A DNA stretch of 64,000 bases from an uncultured Anaeroplasmataceae bacterium (GTDB lineage Bacteria > Bacillota_I > Bacilli_A > Acholeplasmatales > Anaeroplasmataceae): positions 57,357-121,356 of the forward strand of contig CATKXV010000007.1 in NCBI GenBank assembly GCA_949840955.1. Reading direction: 5' to 3'. The notes beneath the pieces were generated by a model that searched no databases, was not told the origin of the DNA, and saw only the letters and a program-made list of their open reading frames with translations. Within the stretch, counting starts at the first letter, position 1. Every line of letters starts with the position of its first letter. Shown here piece after piece: positions 16,339 through 24,463 of this stretch. Both the position numbers and the translations under genes were made by a program.

Positions 16339-17268
16339 TTATAATAATTTTCCAACTAAATTCATCATTTCTTTTTTGTGCTCTAACATAGAATGAGCAT
16401 ATCTATTTAGAGTTATAATAGGAGATTTATGTCCCAAAATTTCTGATAATGTTTTTACATCCATACCACACTCTAATGCTCTTGTAGCAAAGGTATGTCT
16501 TAATGAATGAAAATTATGGTGCTTGATATTAAGTTTTTCTAAAAGTTTTTCAAAATTTCTTTGATATGTTCTAACAGAAATAATTCTATTTCCTTTAGAA
16601 ATAATGTAAGGGGATTCGCTTGTTAATTTATGACTCTTTAGCAAAGATAATAATTTATTAGGGAGTGGGATAATGCGTGTAGACGATGTGGTTTTGGGAG
16701 TGTCTATAATCCTTCCAAAACTACTATCCTCTTTCATTCCATCATAACATGATTTATTAATGTGTAATATACCACCTTTAAAATCGATGTCTGTCCATTC
16801 AAGAGCTAATAATTCACCCAAACGAATGCCCGTATATAAGCTAATAATGATTCCTAGCAAATGAGGTTTATGTGTCGTTAAAACCTCCTTTTCAATTTGT
16901 TTTTGCTCAATAATAGTTAAGCAATCCACTTTTTTTTCAATTGATTTTGGTCTTTTTAATTTAATCGCAGCATTGTAGCGAATTAAATTCAATTCATAAG
17001 CAGTACGAAATGAATTTTGTATAACATTAATAATTGAATTAACAGTATTTGATGCCAAACCTTCTTTAGTACGCTTATTTCCCTTTAATAACAATTCAGT
17101 AATAATTCTTTGAAGCATTATGGGGGTTATTTTACTTATTTCAATTTCTCCAAGCATAGGAATTAAATGATATTCTATTATCCCCTCATATCGTTCTACC
17201 GTTCTTGATTTGGATGACAATTTAACATAATTATTCATCCATTCCTTTAACCAAATCTTATATTTCAT
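16339..17268 (-). CDS. Tyrosine recombinase / integrase, intact
   Basis: This 309-residue phage-type integrase has an N-terminal SAM-like core-binding domain (1 to about 110) and a C-terminal catalytic domain. The catalytic set is visible: Arg in YTGIRLGELLAL, His-x-x-Arg in HSLRHTFATRALE, His in LGHKSPIITLNRY and Tyr in RYAHS. Start behind AAGGAGG. A TATAAT -10 lies about 40 bases upstream. It points the same way as the ESCRT-like operon and sits 250 bases before it, so it probably marks the end of an integrated element. The decayed integrase at 47.2-48.1 kb is a clear relative of the same length. Confidence 0.93.
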   Translation of the reverse strand: MKYKIWLKEWMNNYVKLSSKSRTVERYEGIIEYHLIPMLGEIEISKITPIMLQRIITELLLKGNKRTKEGLASNTVNSIINVIQNSFRTAYELNLIRYNAAIKLKRPKSIEKKVDCLTIIEQKQIEKEVLTTHKPHLLGIIISLYTGIRLGELLALEWTDIDFKGGILHINKSCYDGMKEDSSFGRIIDTPKTTSSTRIIPLPNKLLSLLKSHKLTSESPYIISKGNRIISVRTYQRNFEKLLEKLNIKHHNFHSLRHTFATRALECGMDVKTLSEILGHKSPIITLNRYAHSMLEHKKEMMNLVGKLL

Positions 17269-17340
17269 ATGTCCTCCTTAAAATTTGATTCATATTATCT
17301 ATTATAATAAATTTTTAGTTTATCCAAAATGAATTAAAGA

Positions 17341-17381
17341 AGGAAAAAAGAAAAACCCATGGATTGAAATTCATAGGTTTT
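17341..17381 (-). terminator. Intrinsic terminator
   Basis: On the minus strand a hairpin of about 14 pairs (AAAACCTATGAATT against AATCCATGGGTTTT, with one mismatch and one G-U) is followed by TTTTTCTTTTTT. It would stop minus-strand transcripts coming from the toxin or 34-codon ORF before the integrase. Confidence 0.6.
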
Positions 17382-17423
17382 AGCATCTATAAATAATGAA
17401 AAATTTCTTTTTTTAAACCATTT

Positions 17424-17528
17424 CTAAAAAGGAAAATACAATGCAATATCTTGAAAATTAAGACTTGTAAAAGTCTCAAGTTCATTTTCTTTTATTCTCT
17501 CTAATATAAATGTTCTTATTTTAATCAT
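17424..17528 (-). CDS. Possible 34-residue peptide
   Basis: ATG 17528 follows AAAGG at a 9-base spacing and opens a 34-codon frame (begins MIKIRTFILERIKENELE). The N-terminal half is a charged amphipathic helix. Directly upstream is a 9-bp inverted repeat (17540-17569). It is not recognised and could be a small regulator, a truncated gene or chance. Confidence 0.35.
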   Translation of the reverse strand: MIKIRTFILERIKENELETFTSLNFQDIALYFPF

Positions 17529-17539
17529 ACAATCAAACC

Positions 17540-17569
17540 TTTCGCAAATACTACATTGTTTTTGCGAAA
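17540..17569. promoter_or_regulatory. Dyad, possible operator
   Basis: Arms TTTCGCAAA (17540-17548) and TTTGCGAAA (17561-17569) are separated by 12 bases, just before the 34-codon ORF. The geometry suits a dimeric regulator. Confidence 0.4.
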
Positions 17570-17683
17570 AAATATCAATAGTAGGATGAAATATCATTTT
17601 GGAATAATACTAATATTTTGATAGCATTTTACATTTTTTCAACTAACTTTCAACGAACTGAAAAAGAAAAAGTATCATACTAT

Positions 17684-17712
17684 ATTGACATATAAATCTT
17701 TTTTGCATATAA
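17684..17712 (+). promoter_or_regulatory. Strong sigma-A-type promoter for an antisense RNA
   Basis: A consensus TTGACA is followed by a 17-base spacer and TATAAT (around 17684-17712). No protein gene lies downstream on the plus strand; the RNA would run under the 3' end of the toxin gene. Confidence 0.7.
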
Positions 17713-17718
17713 TATAAT

Positions 17719-17835
17719 TGTCGGAAGACAATGGACGGTTAAATTGAAAAGGGAAGGCGCTATTCCTTCCCTTTTCGTTTGCTTGGAAATGATGGACGGT
17801 TTTTTAGAATTGTGCACGATTCTAAAAAGAAGTAC
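17719..17835 (+). ncRNA. Predicted antisense (antitoxin) RNA
   Basis: The transcript expected from the promoter above contains an 11-bp hairpin (AAAAGGGAAGG against CCTTCCCTTTT, 17748-17777), two copies of ATGGACGG (17731, 17792) and a 22-base near-palindrome centred on GTGCAC (about 17804-17825). It is complementary to the predicted 3' part of the toxin mRNA, as in type I systems such as txpA/RatA. The 3' end is a guess. Confidence 0.5.
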
Positions 17836-17862
17836 AGTAGCGCTCCTGTGGATTTTAAAGTA

Positions 17863-17946
17863 CTATTTGTGTAGTCCTTTAAAAATGACAATCAATAATA
17901 GTAGTAAAATTACTAATATTATTGAAGCCATAACCAAATATTCCAT
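17863..17946 (-). CDS. 27-residue membrane peptide, type I toxin candidate
   Basis: ATG 17946 lies 8 bases after AAGGAGG. The peptide is one hydrophobic helix (residues about 4-22, rich in Ile, Leu and Val) with a Lys/His tail, the usual form of type I membrane toxins and the small holin-like toxins of Firmicutes. It is the second cistron of a short mRNA, 17 bases after a 13-codon leader ORF. The mRNA's 5' region contains GATGGACG and its 3' region CGTCCATC, so the ends can pair. A strong promoter drives RNA from the other strand. Function is inferred from this architecture; there is no sequence match I can name. Confidence 0.6.
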   Translation of the reverse strand: MEYLVMASIILVILLLLLIVIFKGLHK

Positions 17947-17963
17947 TTGGTTATCCTCCTTCT

Positions 17964-18005
17964 TTACACGTCCATCGTTACCTTTGAAGCGTGTAGATCA
18001 TCCAT
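17964..18005 (-). CDS. 13-codon leader ORF upstream of the toxin
   Basis: ATG 18005 follows AGGAGG and ends at TAA 17964. Its codons 10-13 contain the GATGGACG segment that can pair with the mRNA 3' end. It may couple translation to the toxin or hold the mRNA inactive. Confidence 0.45.
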   Translation of the reverse strand: MDDLHASKVTMDV

Positions 18006-18051
18006 GATTTCCTCCTAAACAGCACATTGTGCCAGCCCTATCATATCACAC

Positions 18052-18080
18052 TTGAAAATAGATTGCAAATGGCTGTAACC
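18052..18080 (-). promoter_or_regulatory. Toxin mRNA promoter
   Basis: On the minus strand TTGCAA, 17 bases and TATGAT precede the leader ORF. The rest of the stretch to 18215 is AT-rich and shows nothing else. Confidence 0.55.
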
Positions 18081-18215
18081 TAGTGTTTTTTTGACTTTTA
18101 TAAAATGATTTTCTTATAGTGAATTTAAATTATTTTAGATAATTAAAACTACTTCTTTTGTATAAAATTACTCCATTTTCTTCTATTTTTTATAGTAAAA
18201 ATTTTTTTCTTGATT

Positions 18216-18974
18216 TTATAAGGATGCACCAAAATCACTAACAAAAACCTGACCTGTAAGAGCCTTAGATTCATCTGAAGCTAAGAAAGCTAGAATATTA
18301 GCTACATCTTCTGCTTTACATGGGCGAATGGTTAAATCATTATGCTTTCTCATTGCTCCCATCATACGCATATCTAATGCTTCAGGCTTCATACCAGCAG
18401 TCATAGGGGTTAATATTGTTCCAGGGCAAACTACATTACAGCGAATTCCCTTTTCTGCGAATAATAACGCTGTATGCTTGGTAAGTCCAATTAATGCAGC
18501 CTTTGTTGATACATACGCTGCACCTCCTCCACCATTCACTCCGGCAACAGATGCCACATTAACGATAGCTGCCCCTTCCTTCATAACAGCTAAGGCTGCA
18601 CGCATGCATTGCATTGTTCCTGTTTGATTTACAGAGATAATTTTTTGCAATTCCGCATCATCAAATGCATCAATAGGCGCAAGTCCAGTATCTAATACAC
18701 CTGCATTGTTTACTAAAATATCCACTCCACCAAAAGTATCAACTGCTGCTTGAATTAAGGCTGTACAATCCTCATTTTTAGAGATATCTGTTGCAACTGC
18801 CAAAACAGAGCCTCCAGCAGCCTTGATTTTTTCTGCAACCTCATCCAAAACATTTTTTCTTCTTGCACTAATAACTACATTAGCACCTTCAGCAGCAAAC
18901 AATAAAGCAGTTGCTGCGCCTACACCTGAATTACCACCCGTAATAATGGCTGTTTTTCCTTTTAATCTGTTCAT
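18216..18974 (-). CDS. SDR-family NAD(P)-dependent oxidoreductase
   Basis: This 252-residue protein is a classical short-chain dehydrogenase. It has the cofactor motif TGGNSGVG near residue 12, NNAG near 88, and the active-site Ser with YVSTK around 155, plus a C-terminal TGQVFVSDFGASL typical of the FabG-like group. It would oxidise or reduce a hydroxyl or ketone using NAD(P); the substrate cannot be told. It is a single-gene unit with its own promoter and a GGAGG ribosome site 5 bases before ATG. Family assignment is sure, specificity is not. Confidence 0.93.
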   Translation of the reverse strand: MNRLKGKTAIITGGNSGVGAATALLFAAEGANVVISARRKNVLDEVAEKIKAAGGSVLAVATDISKNEDCTALIQAAVDTFGGVDILVNNAGVLDTGLAPIDAFDDAELQKIISVNQTGTMQCMRAALAVMKEGAAIVNVASVAGVNGGGGAAYVSTKAALIGLTKHTALLFAEKGIRCNVVCPGTILTPMTAGMKPEALDMRMMGAMRKHNDLTIRPCKAEDVANILAFLASDESKALTGQVFVSDFGASL

Positions 18975-19015
18975 AAAATCCTCCGTTCATATTTTTTGTG
19001 TTTTATACCATCCCT

Positions 19016-19044
19016 ATCTTATCACGTTTCTTTAATTCTATCAA
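19016..19044 (-). promoter_or_regulatory. Promoter of the SDR gene
   Basis: On the minus strand: TTGATA (19044-19039), 17-base spacer, TAAGAT (19021-19016). Confidence 0.7.
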
Positions 19045-19113
19045 CAAAAATCCACTTCGTAGACTTTTATATAGATAAATCTTCCTACAAAAAAATCAAT
19101 AATCTATATTGTG

Positions 19114-19142
19114 TTGTTTCTATCTCATAAATATGGTAAAAT
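19114..19142 (+). promoter_or_regulatory. Promoter of hflX
   Basis: TTGTTT (19114-19119), 17-base spacer, TAAAAT (19137-19142). The leader to the hflX ATG is about 100 bases and contains a short ORF and a hairpin. Confidence 0.65.
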
Positions 19143-19167
19143 AGCATTAGTTTAGGCGGTGGTTAAA

Positions 19168-19230
19168 ATGAAAATATTAGCTTTAATTCAATAAAATCAA
19201 TCACTCTTTAAATGAAACACGAAAAGAGTG
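19168..19230 (+). promoter_or_regulatory. hflX leader: 8-codon uORF and hairpin
   Basis: AGGCGGTGG precedes ATG 19168, which opens an 8-codon frame (MKILALIQ, stop 19192-19194). An 8-bp hairpin (CACTCTTT 19202-19209, AAAGAGTG 19223-19230) follows, then the hflX ribosome site. Listeria hflXr is known to be controlled by a uORF-dependent attenuator, so stalling-responsive control is plausible. There is no T run after the hairpin, so if it acts it would act on translation or through another structure. Confidence 0.4.
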
Positions 19231-19251
19231 GTTCAAAGTAAAGGAGAACAT

Positions 19252-20514
19252 ATGAAAGCAATATTAGTCGCAGTAACAACCACTTATGATATTTATGATG
19301 TGGAGTATTCTTTAGCAGAATTAAAAAATCTAGCTGAAGCTATTGATATATCCTGTGTATATCAAATATCACAGAAGCTTACCTCCCCCAATAGTAAAAC
19401 GTATATCGGTAAGGGAAAGCTTTCTGAAATCATCATAGCTATAAAAGCATATGATGCAAATATGGTCATTTTTAATGATGAATTGACCCCCTCTCAGATG
19501 AGAAATGTCAGTGAGGAATTAAAGGTTGAATGTATTGACCGAAGCTATTTAATTTTGAAAATTTTTGAACAAAGAGCCCAAACGAAGGAATCTAGCCTAG
19601 AAATCAAGCTGGCAAAGAACTTATATCTTCTTCCAAGAGTATCTCTACTTAGAGAAAAAGAATCTAGAATGGGAGGGACAAGTGGTTCCTTATCCAATCG
19701 TGGTGCTGGAGAAACACAAACCGATTTAGATAAAAGACATATTCTATCTGAAATTAATCATTTAAAAAAGGAACTAGAGGCTTTAAGAAAAATGAAGGAA
19801 GCTCAGGTGGAAAAAAGAAAAAGAAATGAGATTCCCATTGTTGCTTTAGTAGGATATACAAATGCAGGGAAATCCTCAACTATGAATTCAATTTTAGAAT
19901 ATATCAACCAAAAGGACAAGCAAGTTTTAGAAAAGGATCAGCTTTTTGCTACACTATCAACCTATAATAGAAAAATCACTTATGATAAAAAGGAGTTTAT
20001 CTTAGTTGATACTATTGGATTTGTTTCTAAGCTACCTCATAACTTAGTCAATTCCTTCTATCAGACCTTAACTGAGGTTAAGCATGCAGATTATATTATT
20101 CATGTCATTGATTCCTCTAGCCCCTATATCAATCAGCAAATCAATGTTGTGATGAATGTATTAGCCTCCTTAGAAGCAACAAACATCCCAACCCTATTCT
20201 TATTCAACAAATGGGATGCCACAATGGATGAATCCTTACATGTCCTAGGATATGAAAGTCTTACCTTTTCAAACAAAACAAAATTGCATATAAAGGAATT
20301 ATTCGAAGATATTCTTTCTCATATAGGCCCTTCTACCATTCGGGCAAAGCTTCTTATTCCTTATAAGGAGGGGAAATATAGCCATATTCTAGAAGAAACA
20401 TGCTATATCTATCTTAAGGAATATCAAACCTATGGAACCTATTATGATGTAGAAATTCCAATCAAGCAATATGCACAATTCAAGGATTATGATTTAGAAA
20501 ACATGATTCAATAA
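19252..20514 (+). CDS. hflX: GTPase HflX, ribosome-splitting factor family
   Basis: This 420-residue protein starts at ATG 19252 behind AAAGGAG; the frame extends upstream but has no better ribosome site. The N-terminal HflX domain contains YIGKGKL and MGGTSGSLSNRGAGE. The G domain carries G1 GYTNAGKSS, G3 DTIGFVSKLP and G4 NKWD. HflX binds 50S subunits and splits stalled or hibernating ribosomes, and variants confer macrolide/lincosamide resistance. It stands alone between its promoter and a terminator. The leader uORF hints at translation-dependent control. Confidence 0.93.
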   Translation: MKAILVAVTTTYDIYDVEYSLAELKNLAEAIDISCVYQISQKLTSPNSKTYIGKGKLSEIIIAIKAYDANMVIFNDELTPSQMRNVSEELKVECIDRSYLILKIFEQRAQTKESSLEIKLAKNLYLLPRVSLLREKESRMGGTSGSLSNRGAGETQTDLDKRHILSEINHLKKELEALRKMKEAQVEKRKRNEIPIVALVGYTNAGKSSTMNSILEYINQKDKQVLEKDQLFATLSTYNRKITYDKKEFILVDTIGFVSKLPHNLVNSFYQTLTEVKHADYIIHVIDSSSPYINQQINVVMNVLASLEATNIPTLFLFNKWDATMDESLHVLGYESLTFSNKTKLHIKELFEDILSHIGPSTIRAKLLIPYKEGKYSHILEETCYIYLKEYQTYGTYYDVEIPIKQYAQFKDYDLENMIQ

Positions 20515-20517
20515 TAG

Positions 20518-20558
20518 AAAACAGCTTTAGAGGCTTACCCTTTTAAAGCTGTTTTTTT
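20518..20558 (+). terminator. Intrinsic terminator of hflX
   Basis: An AACAGCTTTA stem with its complement TTAAAGCTGTT is followed by seven T. The opposing strand also has A/T tracts, so it may serve the convergent operon too. Confidence 0.75.
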
Positions 20559-20569
20559 AATTTATGATG

Positions 20570-20986
20570 TTATAGATGTTTTATTTTTTCCTTTAGCTCT
20601 CGGTTTTCTTCCTCTAGCTTCTTTACTCGCTCCTCCAATAGTCCAATTCGAATAACCATATTATACGAGTTAAAGCCTCCATACCGATTTACACTTTTTT
20701 TATATCGTTCATAATTCCCCTTCTTCGGAATTACATAATAGCATAAAACACCTAACCCTGAAAATAAAATACCTAAGCCTAAGAAGATATATCCTTCCAT
20801 AGCCAGCTCCTCCTCTAAAAGTAGGGCTAAGGCAATTCCAATACCAATAAAAAGAATTCCCATAGGAAGAAAGCAGGCTAAAAGAATTATTTTAGATATT
20901 TTTGCTTGCTTTGCATATAGCTCCTGATATTTCTTTTCCTCTAAGGCTTCCTTTTGTTTGTTTTCTTCTACATCAAAATAATCCAT
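20570..20986 (-). CDS. Small two-TM protein with C-terminal coiled coil
   Basis: 138 residues. An N-terminal Glu/Lys-rich helix is followed by two membrane helices (about 30-52 and 64-88). The C-terminus (about 113-138) is a Glu/Lys/Leu heptad segment. The ATG lies behind AAGGAG, three bases after the SGNH gene, so it is the last gene of the rnmV-ksgA-yabG-ispE operon. No family recognised. Confidence 0.8.
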   Translation of the reverse strand: MDYFDVEENKQKEALEEKKYQELYAKQAKISKIILLACFLPMGILFIGIGIALALLLEEELAMEGYIFLGLGILFSGLGVLCYYVIPKKGNYERYKKSVNRYGGFNSYNMVIRIGLLEERVKKLEEENRELKEKIKHL

Positions 20987-20989
20987 AAG

Positions 20990-21961
20990 CTACTCCTTGA
21001 TTTCAATAATTTTTGATAAGGCTAAGGCAATTTGTAATTGTCCATAATCCGATGGATGCAGTAAATCCGTAGTTAAGGCTGAGACCCCATTTAAAAGTGT
21101 ACTTGGTTCAATATACATATACTGCTTTAAAGATTGAGCATAAGCTCTAAATTCCATAAGCATTTGGAAGCTATGAGAAGCATGATCAAATATAGCTCCA
21201 TTATCCAATACACTAGTAAAATAAATCTGATTCGCTTGTAAGGAATCAAGCAGCATCGTTAAATGCCTCTTGTATTCCTCTAGGGTATAAAGCTCTACAA
21301 CATTTACACCAAATTCAACAAAGGCTTGATCAGTTTGAATCGTTTGCAAATAATTACACATAACAGCCTCTGCCTGACAGGATCCTGGGATAGATTTATT
21401 GATTACATCCATATGGCATAGCCGAGATAACAAAAATGGATAGGAATTGATATATTCTAGAGCCTCACTTCCATGCGAAATAGAGGAACCATAAACCAAA
21501 AGAGTTCTCGCTGGCATCTCCTCTTTTCTTGGAGGTCTTCTCTTTCCATAGGTGTTTAATCCGATATATGATACATATCCACTATACCCTATAACAATAC
21601 GTATTACATTCGGATGAAAGGCATCCTTTGGCAATTGTTCTCTAAGTCGATAAAACTTCTCTGGTATTTCAACATGGAGGTTGGTTATGACTCCCTCCTT
21701 TAAAATATAAGAGTGATGCATATAATCTCCAAAAAATATATAGATGGTGGTATCCTCTTTATCTGCACGCAGCTTTAAATCAAAAAACTTAGACTCTGTT
21801 ACAAAGCGAAGCTCCGCCCCTATAGAGCGATACCCATAAAACCTTCCTCTCTTATGTGCCTCACATCCGAGCTGACAAATCAAATCCTCCTGAAACCGAA
21901 GGATTTTCCCATCCTCTGTTATTTCCTCAACATTAAAAAATAAAAGATCATCATAAAACAT
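20990..21961 (-). CDS. SGNH/GDSL-type hydrolase
   Basis: 323 residues. The first 145 or so look like a beta-rich carbohydrate-binding domain as in two-domain SGNH esterases. The catalytic domain follows: YGSSISHGSE provides the nucleophile Ser, GVN the Asn block, and LLHPSDYG the Asp-x-x-His-like pair. No signal peptide is present, so it is intracellular, probably an esterase or deacetylase acting on a sugar or lipid. It starts 9 bases after ispE behind AGGAG. Confidence 0.85.
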   Translation of the reverse strand: MFYDDLLFFNVEEITEDGKILRFQEDLICQLGCEAHKRGRFYGYRSIGAELRFVTESKFFDLKLRADKEDTTIYIFFGDYMHHSYILKEGVITNLHVEIPEKFYRLREQLPKDAFHPNVIRIVIGYSGYVSYIGLNTYGKRRPPRKEEMPARTLLVYGSSISHGSEALEYINSYPFLLSRLCHMDVINKSIPGSCQAEAVMCNYLQTIQTDQAFVEFGVNVVELYTLEEYKRHLTMLLDSLQANQIYFTSVLDNGAIFDHASHSFQMLMEFRAYAQSLKQYMYIEPSTLLNGVSALTTDLLHPSDYGQLQIALALSKIIEIKE

Positions 21962-21970
21962 AAAATACTC

Positions 21971-22792
21971 CTATAATGTATGAACAAGATATAAAGCTAA
22001 GGTATCATCTAAAGCCTTGATATTTTCCAAATCAATCGATTTAGCATTTAAGATAAATATGCTTGGTCCACTTCCACTGATATGAGGAATATAGCTTAAC
22101 GCATCAATTCTATGAAACAATGCATCAAGCTCGGGCTTAAGCTTCAATGCTGTATCCTCTAAATCATTAAAAATATATTCATCAATCAAATCAAAATCCT
22201 TATTTCTTAAGGCATCTATCAGCTTCTGTATAGTTACACTCTTTGAAATTCCATCATAGGTATAATGCTCATAGACCTCTTTTGTAGACAAACCAAAATT
22301 CGGTTTTATTATCAAAAAAGAAACATTTTGAAAATTTAAATCGATTGGCTGAACAATTTCACCACGACCTGTACACATCGCTGCCTGTACATTTAAAAAG
22401 AAAGGTACATCAGAGCCTAGCTGACATGCTAGAGAATAAAGCTCCTCCTGTGTAGCATGTACCTCAAAAAGACGATTTAATCCTCGTAAGGTGGCAGCAG
22501 CATCCGTAGAGCCTCCGGCTAGTCCAGCCATAATAGGTATTTTTTTATTTAAAGTAATGGTTACCCCAGAGGATATATGAAAATATTCCTTAAAAAGCTG
22601 AATCGCCTTAAAGCAAATATTATTCTCAATAGAGATATCACACTCTATAGCATCCTCCTCAGACCTTTGGAAAAAAAGCTCATCGTAAAGGTCAATTGGT
22701 ATCATAAGATTTTGAACCTGATGATACCCATCAATTTCTTTCCCCACCTCAAGAGCCAAATTCAGCTTTGCAAATGCTTTTTCATAAACCAT
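21971..22792 (-). CDS. ispE: 4-diphosphocytidyl-2-C-methyl-D-erythritol kinase
   Basis: 273 residues, normal for IspE. The GHMP-kinase ATP motif PIMAGLAGGSTDAA lies near residue 88, an N-terminal AKLNLALEV carries the catalytic Lys region, and the C-terminal SGSGPSIF motif is present. It phosphorylates CDP-methylerythritol in the MEP isoprenoid pathway, so the host makes isoprenoids by that route. It follows yabG, as in Bacillus, where veg and sspF lie between; these two are absent here. Confidence 0.95.
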   Translation of the reverse strand: MVYEKAFAKLNLALEVGKEIDGYHQVQNLMIPIDLYDELFFQRSEEDAIECDISIENNICFKAIQLFKEYFHISSGVTITLNKKIPIMAGLAGGSTDAAATLRGLNRLFEVHATQEELYSLACQLGSDVPFFLNVQAAMCTGRGEIVQPIDLNFQNVSFLIIKPNFGLSTKEVYEHYTYDGISKSVTIQKLIDALRNKDFDLIDEYIFNDLEDTALKLKPELDALFHRIDALSYIPHISGSGPSIFILNAKSIDLENIKALDDTLALYLVHTL

Positions 22793-22807
22793 TTCACCAC
22801 GACCTTT

Positions 22808-23575
22808 CTATCGTACTAATAATCTCATCTTTCCATAAGATTCTATACCACCAATGCTTCCCTTTTGCATTTTAGAAAAATTATAAATGCTTTCAATATC
22901 AACAATTTGATTAAATGGTGTGATAGCCACCATAATCGCAACAATTGCTGGATCAAAGGCTTCTATATTTTTTCTATCAAAGGAGGAAGCAAAATTAGCG
23001 CCAGCAGCAATTAAGCCTTCTGCATTACTCCCACATGCTCCTGCAAAAATACAAATGTCATCTAAATCATATTGAGACCGTATTCGTGCAATTGTCCGAA
23101 TAAAATGAATGGTATTTTTATAATTTCTTAAATCCTCTAAGCCACGATTATTATAGGAATCATGCCCTGTTATCACAATGATATTCGGCCTTATTTTTTT
23201 AATATATTCTAGAATTTGATCCGCCATAAGGGCTTCATTTAGTTCAACCCCATAAGCATATAAGCCTAAAGCCTTATATAAATTTAAGCATTTGGTTAAA
23301 TAAAAGGGATCACTATCTAAATGTAAAATTTTACCTGTAATGTGTCCTATTTTCTTTTTATAGGATGCGATTAAATTTTTTTGATATTCTAGCTTACTTT
23401 CATTATAGCTATTTAAATGCGCCTCGTCAACAGGAACTAAATCCTCTAAGCTACTATCAGCACATAATCGTACGTAAAGACCTCTCAAATACGCTATATT
23501 TCCTTGAATATTTGTAATAACAAAAATAATATCCTGATTATGAGATATTCTAGAAACAACATCTCCTATTTTCAT
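22808..23575 (-). CDS. yabG: Sporulation-specific protease YabG
   Basis: 255 residues from ATG 23575, preferred because AGGTG lies 6 bases upstream; GTG 23584 and ATG 23581 are alternatives. The N-terminal MKIGDVVSRISHNQDIIF and the VITGHDSYN and GACGSNAEG segments match YabG, the protease that trims spore coat proteins such as SafA/SpoIVA in Bacillus and CspBAC-related proteins in Clostridioides. Its position between ksgA and ispE is the classical Bacillota order. Its presence implies endospore formation. Confidence 0.94.
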   Translation of the reverse strand: MKIGDVVSRISHNQDIIFVITNIQGNIAYLRGLYVRLCADSSLEDLVPVDEAHLNSYNESKLEYQKNLIASYKKKIGHITGKILHLDSDPFYLTKCLNLYKALGLYAYGVELNEALMADQILEYIKKIRPNIIVITGHDSYNNRGLEDLRNYKNTIHFIRTIARIRSQYDLDDICIFAGACGSNAEGLIAAGANFASSFDRKNIEAFDPAIVAIMVAITPFNQIVDIESIYNFSKMQKGSIGGIESYGKMRLLVR

Positions 23576-23599
23576 TAACATCACCTATATTAAGGTATG

Positions 23600-24463
23600 T
23601 TATTTGTTTAGATTTTGTGTAATATAGTCACTGATTTGAATAAAATCCTTTAAGCTCAATGCCTCTGCTCGGATGGTTGGGGATAAGGTTAAGGCTTGTA
23701 GCATATTCAGGATAAACTCCTTTGGATATGCCATACTCAAATTATTGAATAAGGTCTTTCTTCTTTGCCAAAAGCATACTCGAATTACCTCAAATAATAT
23801 ACCCTCATCCTTGACAGCCAAAGGAGGCTGATCATATACATCTAATCGTACAACGGCACTATCTACATTCGGCTCTGGTATAAAAACATTTCTAGGAACC
23901 TTAAGGATTTTCTTAGCATCCGCTCGATATTCTATCCATACACTTAATGCATTATACTCCTTTGTATCTGGCTTGCCACAAATACGATTGGCAACCTCAA
24001 GCTGCATCATCATCACATAACGCTTTATCGGTAAATTTTTAGATAAAAGCCCTGTCAGAATAGGCGTTGTTATATAATAGGGTAAATTTGCAACAACATA
24101 AATGGTTTCATAATCCGTTAAATACTGATGGATATCCTCTAGGAGGTTTGCCTTTAAAATATCCTCCTCAATGATCTTATAGTTTTGGAAGCCTGATAAA
24201 TTGTGATGCAATATGGGAAGTAGCTCATGGTCTATTTCATAGGCTAAAACAAAGCCTGCTGTTTTGCATAAAAGCTCTGTTAAGGCTCCTAAGCCTGGTC
24301 CAATTTCAATCACAGCATCCTTAGCTGTAACCTCACTAGCAGCAACAATGCTTTCCAATATTCCTGCATCCGTCAAGAAGTTTTGTCCATATTTCTTTTT
24401 TATTTTAAACTTATTTTTTTGAAGTGCTTCAGAAACAAAGCCTACACTTCCAATTTTTGACAT
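23600..24463 (-). CDS. rsmA: 16S rRNA A1518/A1519 dimethyltransferase
   Basis: 287 residues (also called ksgA). SAM motif I EIGPGLGALTE, GQNFL near the N-terminus and the catalytic NLPYYITTPIL are present. It dimethylates two adenines in helix 45 of 16S rRNA during 30S maturation; loss gives kasugamycin resistance. The gene overlaps rnmV by 22 bases. Confidence 0.97.
   Translation of the reverse strand: MSKIGSVGFVSEALQKNKFKIKKKYGQNFLTDAGILESIVAASEVTAKDAVIEIGPGLGALTELLCKTAGFVLAYEIDHELLPILHHNLSGFQNYKIIEEDILKANLLEDIHQYLTDYETIYVVANLPYYITTPILTGLLSKNLPIKRYVMMMQLEVANRICGKPDTKEYNALSVWIEYRADAKKILKVPRNVFIPEPNVDSAVVRLDVYDQPPLAVKDEGILFEVIRVCFWQRRKTLFNNLSMAYPKEFILNMLQALTLSPTIRAEALSLKDFIQISDYITQNLNK

Noticed and set aside
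16087..17340. Attachment-site direct repeats for the first integrase
   Set aside because: No convincing pair was found by eye and the left end of the element is probably outside the window.
17744..18007. 87-codon plus-strand ORF
   Set aside because: It runs across the hairpins and opposite the toxin and leader ORFs; its start is inside the antisense RNA and its translation is not protein-like.
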